Shown here piece by piece: positions 1 through 10,710 of a DNA stretch of 64,000 nucleotides. The DNA is from Leishmania martiniquensis (Eukaryota; Euglenozoa; Kinetoplastea; Trypanosomatida; Trypanosomatidae), in the NCBI RefSeq assembly GCF_017916325.1, contig NC_090157.1, forward strand, positions 5,001 to 69,000. The letters run 5' to 3'. The first letter of the stretch is position 1. Each line of letters opens with the position of its first letter. A model generated the notes under the pieces. The model ran no database searches. It was not told the origin of the DNA and saw only the letters and a program-made list of their open reading frames with translations. A program made the translations under genes and the position numbers.

Positions 1-1706
1 GGCTTGCGGTATGCTTGGCCTCACAGCAGAGGTGACGAAGAATGAGCTCCAATGCTATGCAATTTGTGCTCACGCCGCGAGCGTTCTCTCGACGTGCGAG
101 GAGGCGTGAGCCTCTTGTACTCTTCTTGCACGTGTCCCGTAGAAAGTGTGTTTTGTAGTGAATCACTACTCAGGTGCGACAAAGAACTTTGTCGTATAAA
201 AGAACGCAGAAAAGTAGGCATGAAGTTTTGCTTTCTCGTTAACTGCAAGACAATGATGGCGGCACACCAACTGCGCCTTGTTTTTGTTAAAGAGACTGTA
301 GCGAGGTGCTTGACACATTTCATTGGCCGAAAAACAGAACTGTGGCACTCGGTCATCCTTTCATAGCGGCTCTGTGATGGCGCATTCACAATTCCAGAAA
401 AGCGTCATCCGCCTCTGCATCTTCTTTCTCTTCAATTGAGTGGCTCATACGACCGCACAGGTAAATGGGAAGGTAATAAGAACACAAAAAGAAAAAATAG
501 AAAGCGGTGATTTTATTCATATGTGCGGGTGGTGCTATGTCGTTTGTTACTTTTCCCAACCTGAAAAAAGGAATCCTTCTGATTTGATACCGAGCAGAGC
601 GAATTTGATGATTTCGAAAATGCCCGGCGTTTGCATCGAGTGCCCTGGTTGAACACAAGGCACACACACACAGCAATACCCCGACCACCTAATAATCATG
701 AGCAGAAATGGAAGTGCTCGGTATGCGAAAGGGAAAGGAAAACAAGGGCTCCTAATGTGCAGGAATTTCGAATTGTGTCGTCCGACAAGACTTCTTCACT
801 TCGTCAACACCGCAGTTCACCGCTAAGGCGCCGTTTCCGGCAGACGCTCTCTCTTCTCTTGCTGAGGCAGAACATGACAGAATGAGGATTACAGCTGCAT
901 ACAAGCTCACAACAATCGTGCAACAAATCAAGTTCTTAGCCCTCGGAAGCGGGCAAAGCAAGACTGAGCAAGAGGTAGATGGTCAAGACTTCATCGATAT
1001 AGAGAAAGGTCGGAAACTCAGAGGGGCTAAAAAACGTGAACAGAAAAAAGAGGAGAAACGCCGCACAGCCCACACAAGAAGCGACCGCGATCAGAAAGAT
1101 CATCTTAAAAGCAAAGAGGCCCAGGTTCGAAAAGGTCAGTCTTGCACGAGAGACTACCTGGGCGCTCATGCACCACATTTCTTCACCAGGCATCGTCTTG
1201 TCACAGACGCCGAAGGCAAATCAGCTGGCAGGAACCCCAGTGCTCATGAGCATGGCCCTCAAAATGCTGAGCGCCGTCCGGAATGTGTAGCGCTTTCTTG
1301 GGCAGGTGGTGGGAACAAACGCATCTGAAGAAGTTGTAGTATCGCATCTGATAGCACTTCAGTGCACAGAAATGCAGCAGAAAGCAAGACGGGGGAATTT
1401 CGGAGTGAAAGCGTCTTATTCAGCCACGCCGACAGACGTTGGGGCATGTGAACGCCTGGAGACGACACTTCAGAGGCCATGAAGGATATACTAGTCCCAC
1501 TCAGTGCTGCGCGAACAGGTTCGCCACAGTTAGCTGCGAAAAAAGACGTGCGCAGGAACGAATACACGATGGTTCTGCGTTCGATGTCACCAAAGGTATC
1601 GATCGTTTTTTTGTTTTCGCACTAAAGCCCTCCTCCTACTTGCGAAGGGACACATCCCCTGTGTGAAGCTGTTTTTCTCGCTCTTCGTACTGTGGGTGTT
1701 CAGGAG
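1..1706. other. spacer downstream of the CLN3-like gene; no gene recognised
   Basis: This stretch lies past the stop of the CLN3-like gene in its transcript, so it should hold that gene's 3' UTR and part of the spacer to the next gene beyond the left edge. Only short open frames occur on either strand, none with a recognisable domain. A minus-strand frame at 936-1193 encodes hydrophobic segments but has no plausible start context or family resemblance. I see no tRNA, snoRNA or large repeat here. Confidence 0.6.
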
Positions 1707-3641
1707 CTAGCAACTCATGCTGTGTTTGAGCATCGTGTTGGTGAAGATCAGGTCGACTATAGTGCCGAGCGTGATGCCTAGAGTCGCATACAGCGCCCCG
1801 ATGTTCATGCCCATTTCGCGGCGCGCCGCCCACACGTCGTTGAGGTTTGCGTGAATAGCCGTTATTCTATCGCGCTCTTCTGCGGTGAGGCCCACTTCGT
1901 CGATAAGCTGGGCGTATGGTGCAGCGCCCGCAGCGTCATTGCGCGAGCGCCTCAGCGTGCTCTCGTTGCTGACCTCCTGCTCGGCCCCCGTTATCACGGA
2001 TTGCGCGCGCTCGTAGCGGAGAGTCTTCTTTTTCAGTGGCACGCCTTCGTCATCTCCGTAGCCGCTGATTTCATGGCCTTTGCCTGCCAGGTACGCTCTC
2101 AGAGCCTCGTGCTCCTCGCGCTCACGCAATTTCGTGCTCCGTTTCAGGATCAGGTAGAACACGTTGACGTACGAGGCACCTCCCATCAGTCCGATGAAGA
2201 ACATCCAAATGAACAGAATGAAGGACAGGCCAACCTGTCGGCTCTTCGTACCCGACTTGATATACAGCACCTTTGCCTGCACGATCCAGCAGACGGCGTT
2301 GATGATCTGGATGATCGAGATAACCCCGACGTACGGGATCTTGACGATCAGCAAGGAGCTACGGGAAACAAGCACACCGAGCTGGTAGCAGAACTGGCAC
2401 ACAGCGTACGAGTTCTTCACCCAGAAGTTATCCTTCCACTCTGGCTCGCAGTAGAAGCTGAACGGCGCCATCAGCTGAGCGGCGTACTCAGCAATGTACA
2501 CAACAGCAAGGTTCAAGAAGAACCAGAGCATAGTATTGTGCATGAAGATGAGGTCAGGACCTATGTTGCGCCACCACCGCCGCAACCCGTTGTGATGTGA
2601 GCAGTTGCCGCAGATCCCGTTGCAGCACGGGCCGTGAACGTCGTCGCCCTCATCGGAGCTTGATTCAGGCTTGTGTACAGCCGGTGATGGGCTCCACGAC
2701 ACGCCGAGAAGGTTTGTGATCATCTTGATCTCGTAGTCTTCCGTGACGCTGACAATGTCGCCGCGAGCAAGCACCTTTTCGCGCAGCATGCAGATGTGTT
2801 CATTCTCCTCTCCGGCAAGGCAGTGAATGATGACCTCCTCTTTTTTGCCGCAGGCGCGTGTCGCTACAAGCACTTTGTGCGGCGACACCATGCCAACCAT
2901 AAAGCACAGCCAGTAGACGATGCAGAGAGGCGTGGAAACCAAGAAGGTCTGCTGTTCCGTCAGACCCGCACTAGTTAGGCCAATGAAGATGAGCGACGCG
3001 GCTACTCCGGAGATGCCTGTGCCGCTGCTCCATGCCCCCACAATCGAGTCCGGGTATCGCTGTATGAATGTGAGCATCACGCTTTCGCCATAGCTGGAGG
3101 CAGTGCCAACCAGGATAACGCCGAGCAGCATCACCACAAATGCCGACACGTTGTTGTGTCGTCCCATCGGCGTCGCGAAACTGACAAAGAAGATACCTAA
3201 CAATGAAGAGAGAGTCATTGCTGTGATGCGCACGTTGTAGGACACATGTGTGGCAATGAACATGTTCACGATGCGGGCGAAGATGCCAAAAAAAATGTTC
3301 GCCCAGGTAATGAGGGCAACAAGTCTCTTGAGGCCGTAGCCCTCTGCAAGGCTAGCGGCTGCCGAGATAACGAGACAGTAATGGAAGTTGTTGATAAAGC
3401 CAACCAGCCAAAGGAAGACGCTGTTGCGAATGATCGTGCGCTTGAACAAGCGGTGGAGAATCACGATATCGCGCTTGTAGCGCTCACCCTCATCGATGCC
3501 ACTCGTCGCGCTCGGGACGAGCGGGGTGGAGGGGTTGTCCGCTATGGCGTCCTGGGGAAACTCTTCAACGGCCGCCCTAGGGACACCCTTCCCTTCGTCG
3601 CCCGCCGAGTGCGGTTCATTCTTGCTATCAGCGCCTTGCAT
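1707..3641 (-). CDS. CLN3/battenin-like multi-pass membrane protein
   Basis: This predicts a 644-aa CLN3 (battenin) family protein, a lysosomal or vacuolar membrane protein related to the equilibrative nucleoside transporter fold. Human CLN3 is linked to lysosomal pH, amino-acid and glycerophosphodiester handling. About ten hydrophobic segments are visible from residue 75 to the C-terminus. Two family hallmarks stand out: GFINNFHY (81-88), matching the first-helix NNF motif, and WSSGTGISG (204-212), matching the WSSGTG loop. The protein is about 200 residues longer than human CLN3, with an acidic N-terminus (1-57), a long central hydrophilic loop (about 280-370) carrying a Cys cluster (C339, C340, C344, C347), and a charged loop near residues 530-600. 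The reading frame stays open upstream, but only a TTG is available there. The first ATG (3641) follows a pyrimidine tract and AG at 3678-3679 or 3665-3666. Family call firm; substrate unknown. Confidence 0.87.
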   Translation of the reverse strand: MQGADSKNEPHSAGDEGKGVPRAAVEEFPQDAIADNPSTPLVPSATSGIDEGERYKRDIVILHRLFKRTIIRNSVFLWLVGFINNFHYCLVISAAASLAEGYGLKRLVALITWANIFFGIFARIVNMFIATHVSYNVRITAMTLSSLLGIFFVSFATPMGRHNNVSAFVVMLLGVILVGTASSYGESVMLTFIQRYPDSIVGAWSSGTGISGVAASLIFIGLTSAGLTEQQTFLVSTPLCIVYWLCFMVGMVSPHKVLVATRACGKKEEVIIHCLAGEENEHICMLREKVLARGDIVSVTEDYEIKMITNLLGVSWSPSPAVHKPESSSDEGDDVHGPCCNGICGNCSHHNGLRRWWRNIGPDLIFMHNTMLWFFLNLAVVYIAEYAAQLMAPFSFYCEPEWKDNFWVKNSYAVCQFCYQLGVLVSRSSLLIVKIPYVGVISIIQIINAVCWIVQAKVLYIKSGTKSRQVGLSFILFIWMFFIGLMGGASYVNVFYLILKRSTKLREREEHEALRAYLAGKGHEISGYGDDEGVPLKKKTLRYERAQSVITGAEQEVSNESTLRRSRNDAAGAAPYAQLIDEVGLTAEERDRITAIHANLNDVWAARREMGMNIGALYATLGITLGTIVDLIFTNTMLKHSMSC

Positions 3642-6600
3642 CGATGGAGTGTAATGGGCAAGAGCTATGAGTAGGTTCTGTGAAGGGATAGCTGCAAGTG
3701 ACTCAGATGACGGAAGCTGGTGTTTGCAAGCGCATTGAAATGCAGCTTTGTGCAAGGAGTCAGCGAATCTTTAGAAGGAAAGCTGGAAAAGCACTTTGGC
3801 GTAAAGTGATTCTCAGGAAGAGGGGTTAAGGAGAACCAACAAGAAGCGGCATGCAAACAAAGTATAGACCTTAGTCCATGTGCACATTCAGCCAAAGAGC
3901 ATCGTCACACCTACTGCGGCGAGCATAGCTTCTCATACTGGCAGACAGTGTGAGTCCCTCGTGTGGAACACTCGCTTTCTGCTGGCACGTAGCCCATCAG
4001 CTATATGGCACAGCCAAGCTGGTGTTTCTTCTCACATTTCACGTGTTCGGTAATGGTTCATGGAGGTGAACCTGTTATGATTTCCCCTTATATCAGCAGC
4101 GGTAAGTATAGAGAACAAAGCGAAATCCGCAGTATCTGTAATAGGTCACCTAGAGCATAACCTTGAACACTGAAGAGGCAAGAAATTCGATTTGTTACTA
4201 CCCAAGTGCGAAATATATTCTTCGCCCCATCTGACCATTGAGCACCGCAGCATGGTGATTCGAGTACGAGGTGTTGCCCGAGATGAGCATTCGGGCGTAA
4301 AGCACACATTCAAGAGAAAAAGCAGCACTAGTGAAAAGAGCTAAACAGCATGAATAGATTCAATCATGCAGATACATGATTGCCCATATGCATCTGCACT
4401 CGGCAGCAACGAGACAATCTGAAAACAACAAGCTAGGTTCATCGCGAGAGGAAGCAGGTGACTTACTTCCACAACGATAGGCCGACAAGAACTGCTAGCA
4501 TTGACAAGCTAAAGGGGCAATATGTTCTCTTTCTTTTCGAGGAAGTACCCCTCCTTCTGACGCCAGAAACAAGTCAGCTGCAGCAACACCAGAGCGCCCA
4601 CGCATACAGCTCTCTGCGTAGAGGTGATAGATGAGAGCTGTGTGATTAGTATAGCCACGTCATTCTGAGATGCTGTCAGCGCAGTAAAAGAAAAAAGAGT
4701 ACGGCTACCTCTCCATCGTCAATCCGTAGGCGCGTGCATGATCGAACGTCGCCTGCTTTTTTTTGTTCATTTGTGGAAATCGAATTCAAAAAAGAAACAA
4801 GAGAACAGCATCCGAACACGGGAGCTGAGGAACCTACGCTACATCAAAGGCAGCCCACTAGCACACAGGAAACCACAAAAAATATAACACGGTCACCAAT
4901 CGACAGATGAAGAGGAAAGGAGATGATACCACAGCAACATTCATATGGTTACACAGCTGACCTTGAGCGTCCTCCATATTCGACAAGATCATAGATTGGA
5001 TGGGAGCAATGCAGCGTATAGCCCATGCATTCCTCTAACATAGTGTCACTTCGCGGCTATGTGAACAAAATTTACGAGAGAGAGAGGCAAGCATACACGA
5101 AACAGCGACACTCGTAAAAAAAAAAATAATGGTTGAGAGAGAATCGTGTAGCAAAAATGCGCGCTAAAGGCGAGCTAACAGTTAAAGGCCATGCACAGCG
5201 ACAGAAGATTGAAGAGAAGAAAAGCACTGCCAAGTTTGCCAAACAGCAAGATTACGGAGATTCTCTGGAACCACTGGCCAAGGTGAGTGCATATACAGCG
5301 CCGGCCTTCCTGGCGCACCACTTTTTTTTTCCACGAATGCGGCGTCGCTCAAGGAGGTTCTTTTCATCCTTAGGAAGTAAGGCGCATATGCCACAGCAAG
5401 GGTGAGGGGGAAAAAGGTTGCGTTCCTTCCGCGCAACGAGAAACAAATGTGCCTTCGACGCATCCAGGAGAGCTCTTTTTTTCCACTTTGTCGAGCGAGG
5501 ATATCAACACTTTTTGCTACTGCTTCTGTCCTAGGTTGCACTGAAAGCCTGCTGCCCCTTCAGCCAACTGTGCAGCGAAACATAGAGCTCTTTGGCAAAT
5601 CTGCGGTCGGCGCGCCCCTGTGAAAGAGGGGAAGAGGAGAGAAACTTCGTGCCTGAGAAAAGAAGCTCCCGATCCACTCCCCCTCTTGCTTGCCAGTTCG
5701 AGGCGGTCCAATTCTGCGCAGCATGCAGGCACCACCTCTGATGTCAAACCGATGCGCAAGAGGGCAATGAAGAGCAGATGACATGCCCACTGCACTAACG
5801 CGATCGGATAAAAAAGTCAGATCCATCTGAAAAGCTGTTTCATCAGCGTAACAGCGAGAAGCTAGACACATTGTGTCTCACATCTCACTGTAAACGGCGG
5901 CCGACTTCCTCGAGCCGAAAGTTTCAGCAAGTGCGGCCGTGCCGGGGAGCCACGAAGATGGGATGCTAGCTGCAGGGCAAGAAAACCATGAGGCACAGAA
6001 AACTTCCGCAGCCAATATTCGTAGACAGGAGCTCAGCTGCTGCAGCAAAGTTGATGAGATCGAGCATACACGTGTCTTTGTCATCCTCAAGTTCTGCCAC
6101 CCGCTATCGAGTTTACACGAAAGTCGGATCGACGAAATGGAATGTTGCACATATGCCGCTCTCGAAGTTGTTCCAGGAGATCCGAGCTAACATGTAGCTT
6201 TTAAACAGAAATTTTGATGGCTCCGTGGCTTGCAAACCAATGTCCGCTACTCCCTAGCAGCGAAGCACATAGAGTCAGCCTCTCGGTTTTTGTTTTGCTA
6301 TTGTGACAACGTACCAAAGGGATGACAGCAACCAGCGTACCTGACCACTTTTGAGCAAATCTAGGTAGATTGGCGGGGGCCGCTCGCAGAGGTGCACCCC
6401 CAACTAGATCTTGAATACCAGTTCGCCCGCCAGCGCTCTATGCACTAGGGGCGCAGTGATCACTGACTCAGCATCCTTCACGTCCACGTGTGCGGCGGTT
6501 TCTGTGAAAATGCTGGTGCCACACATCCTTGCCGATGGCTCGCCCTCATGGAGCGGACGGGAAAGGGGGGCCTGGTTTGTCATGACGGTGAAAGAGCTGG

Positions 6601-6986
6601 GCATGAAGTTTATTCGTCCAGAAGGAAGAGCTGCAAGCGACACGGCTGCAATCACATAACCCCGGTGACAGGCACAGCGTTTTCTCAGGTTTTCGCGACG
6701 GCCGCTGCTAGCCGGGGGGGGCGCGGTGGCCCCGGACGCCAGCCCCATGGCGCAGACGGGCAGGACGCCCCTGGCGCGGGGGAAGGGGACGGGGGCGAGG
6801 AGCCGGTGGCAAGCCGTTTTGGCGCGCGGCCGGGTGGCCGAGGGCATGCGGTTTAGCTAGCGGAATCTTCACCCTTGCACCCTGCATGGGGAAGGTTATG
6901 TTTTTCTCTGTCGTGCTTGAGCGGTGCGTGATGCAAGAGGAATCGCGCACGCGTAGGTGTAATAAAGAGAGAAGGCGAACGACACA
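3642..6986. other. spacer between the 144-aa gene and the CLN3-like gene, with a GC-rich retroposon-like island
   Basis: This 3.3 kb stretch holds the 3' UTR of the 144-aa gene, spacer and the 5' UTR of the CLN3-like gene. Most of it (about 3.75-6.3 kb) shows only short, compositionally random frames. The part at about 6.39-6.86 kb differs sharply: it is GC-rich with a long degenerate minus-strand frame, and is listed separately as a candidate retroposon relic. I found no RNA gene. Confidence 0.6.
6404..6847 (-). mobile_element. candidate degenerate retroposon relic (SIDER/DIRE-like)
   Basis: A GC-rich island of about 450 bp sits in an otherwise less GC-rich spacer. Its minus-strand frame reads as degraded protein. 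Near 6488-6523 there is a CG followed by ETAAHV, and an LPSGR word lies about 35 residues earlier. In non-LTR retroposons of the ingi/L1Tc clade the region after RNase H has the pattern L-x-SG(H/R)...C-x-x-C/G...ET-x-x-H-(V/L)...C, so this resembles such a C-terminal tail. Leishmania genomes carry hundreds of short degenerate elements (SIDERs) from this clade, often in 3' UTRs, on the transcribed strand and about 0.5 kb long, all of which fits. No intact enzyme remains. The call rests on short motif resemblance and composition. Confidence 0.4.
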
Positions 6987-7421
6987 TCACTGTTCGCGTG
7001 GAGGCATGCGGCCTGTTGCGAGTCTACGCGTCAATGGGTCACTAAAAGCGCCAGCGCCTACGCCAACGGCGGGCAAGTCGCGCTGGGGCGGCGGTGTCAA
7101 CAGGTCCTCGTTCATACTCACGTGTTCCATTGGGCATTCACACCCGACGGCCAGACCGCGCTTGCGCGTCGGCTTGCGGACGTAGTGATCGTAGAAGGAT
7201 GTTGGCCCGTTAGAGACGCGATCAACGCACGCCTGCGTTTCGCTGTCGTACTGCGCTTCGTTGATGGGCTGCATGAGGTAATCGCTGTCCAGCATCGCAC
7301 ACACGCGGTTGTACGCGAGAAAGTTCGACGCCGTCGGTGGACTGTACAGGTTGATGCTGACGCCGACCTCTTGGCAGTCGACGACGACCACGGCGGGTGG
7401 GGGAGATTTGATGTCGGTCAT
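6987..7421 (-). CDS. conserved-looking hypothetical protein, 144 aa
   Basis: I do not recognise this 144-aa protein. The start ATG (7421) lies 25 nt downstream of a good trans-splice acceptor (pyrimidine tract ending in ACAG, with AG at 7447-7448), which supports a real mRNA. The open frame continues upstream only through UTR-like sequence. The N-terminal half is compact and mixed in composition (residues 10-80, including an NLYSPPTASNFLAYNR stretch). A basic patch (82-89) and a CEC pair (94-96) follow, and the C-terminal 35 residues are Pro/Gly-rich and probably disordered. There is no signal peptide, membrane segment or known catalytic motif. It lies just downstream of the ribosomal L11 gene in the same transcription direction, which says little about function in a trypanosomatid. 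Confidence 0.72.
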   Translation of the reverse strand: MTDIKSPPPAVVVVDCQEVGVSINLYSPPTASNFLAYNRVCAMLDSDYLMQPINEAQYDSETQACVDRVSNGPTSFYDHYVRKPTRKRGLAVGCECPMEHVSMNEDLLTPPPQRDLPAVGVGAGAFSDPLTRRLATGRMPPREQ

Positions 7422-8095
7422 GGCCTCTCCAGCGCACACCTGCGATCTGTAACACAGGGGGAGAAAGTAACCGATAAGGGCTCGATAGCCTCCGTGAGCG
7501 AGATCAGAACACTCACGCAGAAGACGAGGCAGCGACAAGGAAGCGGGGGGGAGCGTGCGGGGAACGCGAACGCGGAACCCGACCAGGGTGCTGTAGCAGA
7601 AGAGAGAGCGAAAACGTGCTGGGTGTGACATGGCGCCGCAGAGATAGAGGCGAACCCGAACATAGATCGTTGGGGAGAGGAGGTAAGGAGAATGGGGGTG
7701 AGGGGAGACATGAAGCATCGACAGCGTGCACTGGCGCCTGTGGTTATGGTTGGTGGGCTGCGAAGAAAGCTATGAACCTGCAGGTTATCGGTTTAAAAAA
7801 GCCGCCCAGCAGTGGAGGACTAGGGGGCTCAGCACGCACAAGGGCGTAAGCGCTTTAAGGCAGGCGGAAGAGACGGTGTGCTGCTGACCTCAATGCTCAT
7901 TAGTGCAGTTTGGGAGGGACAGAGATGTGAAGACCCTCTCTGGAGTGCACCTTTTTCTGCGACGACGCTGGAGTTCCTTTTTTGTTTGCTGAAAGAAGAA
8001 ATGACAGTGTAATCCGTTATGCGTTCAAAAGACACGAGGGCATCTGCGGGCGCTTGCGAGCCCCTGAAGAAGACGGTGTGGGGTAGTGTATCGGC
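7422..8095. other. spacer between the L11 and 144-aa genes
   Basis: This is 3' UTR of L11, spacer and 5' leader of the 144-aa gene. It is pyrimidine-rich on the transcribed strand. Apart from the splice acceptor at 7447-7467, nothing else was recognised. Confidence 0.6.
7447..7467 (-). promoter_or_regulatory. spliced-leader trans-splice acceptor for the 144-aa gene
   Basis: On the minus strand a pyrimidine run (tttctccccctgtgtta) ends in CAG, with AG at 7447-7448. That leaves a 5' UTR of about 25 nt before the ATG at 7421. This arrangement decides the start against the longer open frame upstream. Confidence 0.6.
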
Positions 8096-8662
8096 TTAAC
8101 GGCGGCGGCGGCGGATCATCTTCCTCTTCTTCTTGGCCTGGAAGATGATGCCATCGTGAACCTTCTCGAACCACTTCATCGCCTCCTCTTTCGTCACGCG
8201 GTGGGTGTGGCCCACGCGGCTGCACTTGCGCTTGCGGTGCGCCACACGCTCGCCACGGCGACCGAGGACGACGTAGAAGTCCATGCCGTAGATACCAGTG
8301 GAGGGGTCGTACTTGATGCCAAGGTCGATGTGCTCCTCAATGCCGAAGCCGAAGGAGCCGGTGTCGGAGAAGTTGTAGCTCTTCAGCTCAAACTCCTTTA
8401 CCTTTAGGCCCTTCTCCAGGAGCTCCTCGGCCTTCTTGCCGCGGACGGTGCAGTGCACGGCGATCTTTTCGTTACGGCGGATGCCGAACGTGCGCACGGT
8501 CAGACGAGCCCTGGAGAGCACCGGGGTCTGCTCGCAGAGCTGCTCGAGCACTTTCGAGGCACGCGTGAGGCGGTCACCGCTCTCGCCAACGCAAATGTTG
8601 ATGCAGAGCTTCTTCACGACAATCTCCCGCATGGGGTTCGCAGCCTTACTCTCGGCGACCAT
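8096..8662 (-). CDS. RPL11: 60S ribosomal protein L11 (uL5)
   Basis: This encodes ribosomal protein uL5 (eukaryotic L11), a component of the large-subunit central protuberance that binds 5S rRNA together with uL18. From ATG 8662 the product is 188 aa, close to the usual eukaryotic length (about 175-190). The whole protein is recognisable: the N-terminal NPMREI, the [12 protein letters not shown] segment typical of the uL5 5S rRNA-binding region, [20 protein letters not shown], and [15 protein letters not shown] followed by [11 protein letters not shown] strongly basic tail ([12 protein letters not shown]) extends the C-terminus, as in other trypanosomatids. The frame is open 118 codons further upstream, but that part is non-conserved UTR. 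Acceptor AGs at 8679-8680 or 8687-8688 follow a pyrimidine block at about 8720-8756. It is normally a highly expressed gene. Confidence 0.97.
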   Translation of the reverse strand: MVAESKAANPMREIVVKKLCINICVGESGDRLTRASKVLEQLCEQTPVLSRARLTVRTFGIRRNEKIAVHCTVRGKKAEELLEKGLKVKEFELKSYNFSDTGSFGFGIEEHIDLGIKYDPSTGIYGMDFYVVLGRRGERVAHRKRKCSRVGHTHRVTKEEAMKWFEKVHDGIIFQAKKKRKMIRRRRR

Positions 8663-9846
8663 CTTTGCAGTCTTCGTTCTGATGAACTGTTCGAACGAAG
8701 CGTGGAGAAATGCGTGGGAGGTAGAAAGGGGGAGGTGGAGAGGAAGATGTGAGGTGATCGGGGTGAAGAGCACGGCACATAGCGGATGAGGAGCAGTAAG
8801 AGGGGGGCTGTAATAGATGCTAAGCGGCACTATCGTGGACGCAAAACTCCTCATGGCATGCGTGCGAGCAGGTGAGGCGAATAGGGCCAAGTCTTCCGTC
8901 GTGCGCCCCTTTTCCCCCTCCTTCACACTCAAGAGGAGCGCGACGACGCGCGCATACGGGACTGGCATGTCCTCCCCTTTTTCCCTCTGCTTTTCATATT
9001 TTTTTTGTTGTTGCAAAAATGACCCATTCTGCTTGTGTCTGTGTGTGTGCGTGGCCGAGTTCCACCCACGCTTTTCAGCGACTAGGCTCCACCGTGAATT
9101 CTATCACGGACACAAACGGCGAAAAGGTTACCCTCTTTTCTCGCTTCTTGACCGACACCCTTTCTGGGCGACACGGGACTGCGCACCAGAAATGCCCCGC
9201 GCATTGCTTCGAGGCGTACGCAGAAAAGCGCGGTGAACGGCGCTGTTGCCGTCGCGCGCGGTGTTGGTGCCGGCGGCCACGGGAAAGTGACGCCGATGGC
9301 GAAGCTGACGCAGCTGCCTCGAGCAAGTTCGCCCACAACACCGCTACGGGAGACAGATGAGACATTGTGAGAGGCTAGCACAGCGCATGCTCACCTTCGC
9401 GAACCTATCGTGCGGGAGGGGGGAGAGAAAGAAAGCGAGGAAGAGGGCAGTAGAGGAAACCAAAGGGGAGAGGGAGTGCGGTAGGCACGGGCTTCGTATG
9501 AGCGCGCCATATGCACGACGACGACGACTCGCCTTCACGTAGCAAACAGCATCTCAAGTCAAGTGATGCTGCCGCGTCTGCTGGACAGACCACTTCACAC
9601 CGCGTGTTCGGTGGTAGCAACGTGCCCTGGCGTCTTAAAATGCTCTTTTGTCTAGGCCGGCTTGGATGTGCTTGTGGATGAGGATGGCGCACGTGCTGCA
9701 TGCTGTGGGTGAGTGGTTCCGCAATCGCAACCAATGCATTGAGCGTGAAGGAGGGATGGAGACGAGGCCGAGGCGGCGCGCGCGCGCCTTATCTGCAAAC
9801 AACCCCGCAGCCAGTCTCTCTTTACGCCGCTTTTCTCTGCGCGGAG
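8663..9846. other. spacer between the SET-domain and L11 genes
   Basis: This contains the 3' UTR of the SET-domain gene and the L11 leader with its pyrimidine block (about 8720-8756). A 14-nt perfect alternating CG palindrome lies at 9775-9788. An ATGGCGCA word at 9684-9691 resembles a word shared by the GC-rich islands elsewhere in the window. No gene was recognised. Confidence 0.55.
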
Positions 9847-10710
9847 CTATGCCGCACCGGGCGGCACAAATCGAAAGCGAGATGCCCAGTACAGCTTGTT
9901 GGCGTACAAGGAAGGATCTTCGGCGGGGTCGATGTAGGGGTATGTGAACTCGGTGCCTCCCATCACGTCTCTCGTTGCCCGAATCACGACGCAGAAGGCG
10001 TCGGCCTTCAGGTGTGTGTCCATGATGTTCAGGCGACTATGCCGTCGCAGCAAGGGACCCAGACGCTGCGTCGATTCCACGTACACCGTCACGTTGGGTT
10101 CGGTGATGCCATGATTGATGAGATCCACAACGGGTACCAAGGATGGTCCGCCAAACACCTCCTCGCCGCCTGGAACGTCAACGCAGCGACTGGCGCATGC
10201 TCGGTGAGCTCGCACAAGGTCAGACATGGGCACGCGGATATGCCAGTGGCTCAGGTCTTCGTGCATCTGCGCTATCAACATGGTGTTCAAGGCATCGATC
10301 TTGTTCATGTGCTCCGTCAGCTGCGGCCCTAAAGCAGCCGCAAGGGAAGCGTTGTCCCCTTCATCGAGCTGCATTTGGCGCAAGTACGCCTCGAGAGGGC
10401 TGCGCGGCTGCATGGCGAGGGCTGTGAATGCCGTCGTTAGTGCCGCCTCCTTTGAGTACGACACCTTCACACCGCTCTCTTCCAGGGTGTAGGTGCTCAG
10501 AGCGGCAGCAAGTCGTTGACCCCACGGTGACGCGAGGGCTATGATAGGTGAGGTGCACACGAAGTACGGCACCAGCGCGAGCACCTCGCCCTCTCGGACA
10601 GTGTCCGCTGCTTTACACACCAGCCCACGGCAGCCCTTCGCCGCCACGTACTGCTGCTCCACGCACGGTGCCACCATTATGTTGAGGCGAGCACTCACCT
10701 GCCTCCACAT
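9847..10710 (-). CDS. SET-domain protein (lysine methyltransferase-like, RLSMT/SETD6 type)
   Basis: This 287-aa protein carries the C-terminal half-signature of SET-domain lysine methyltransferases of the Rubisco-LSMT/SETD3/SETD6 class. It has VPVVDLINHG (192-201), equivalent to the D-x-x-N-H cofactor-pocket motif, and GGTEFTYPYID (251-261), equivalent to the GEE-hx-hx-YG motif. The N-terminal RGLVCKAADTVREGEVLALVP resembles the opening GRGL-A...I..GE.L..IP of the domain. The tail LYWASRFRFVP matches the YGF(V) segment that follows in this class. These enzymes transfer methyl from S-adenosylmethionine to protein lysine; the substrate cannot be predicted. The start at ATG 10710 (or M12) follows a strong pyrimidine tract ending in AG at 10736-10737. 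The protein is compact and lacks the usual Rubisco LSMT substrate-binding domain. Confidence 0.82.
   Translation of the reverse strand: MWRQVSARLNIMVAPCVEQQYVAAKGCRGLVCKAADTVREGEVLALVPYFVCTSPIIALASPWGQRLAAALSTYTLEESGVKVSYSKEAALTTAFTALAMQPRSPLEAYLRQMQLDEGDNASLAAALGPQLTEHMNKIDALNTMLIAQMHEDLSHWHIRVPMSDLVRAHRACASRCVDVPGGEEVFGGPSLVPVVDLINHGITEPNVTVYVESTQRLGPLLRRHSRLNIMDTHLKADAFCVVIRATRDVMGGTEFTYPYIDPAEDPSLYANKLYWASRFRFVPPGAA

Noticed and set aside
936..1193. Minus-strand 85-aa frame with hydrophobic segments
   Set aside because: It starts within a short frame without splice context. Adjoining frames in other phases do not join into a recognisable pseudogene.
1851..2600. Plus-strand 249-aa open frame
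   Set aside because: It lies entirely opposite the CLN3-like gene and has no recognisable domain; it is a shadow of coding composition on the other strand.
8663..9016. N-terminal extension of ribosomal L11 (118 residues)
   Set aside because: It precedes the universally conserved start of the protein, is compositionally UTR-like and contains the pyrimidine tract and splice acceptors.
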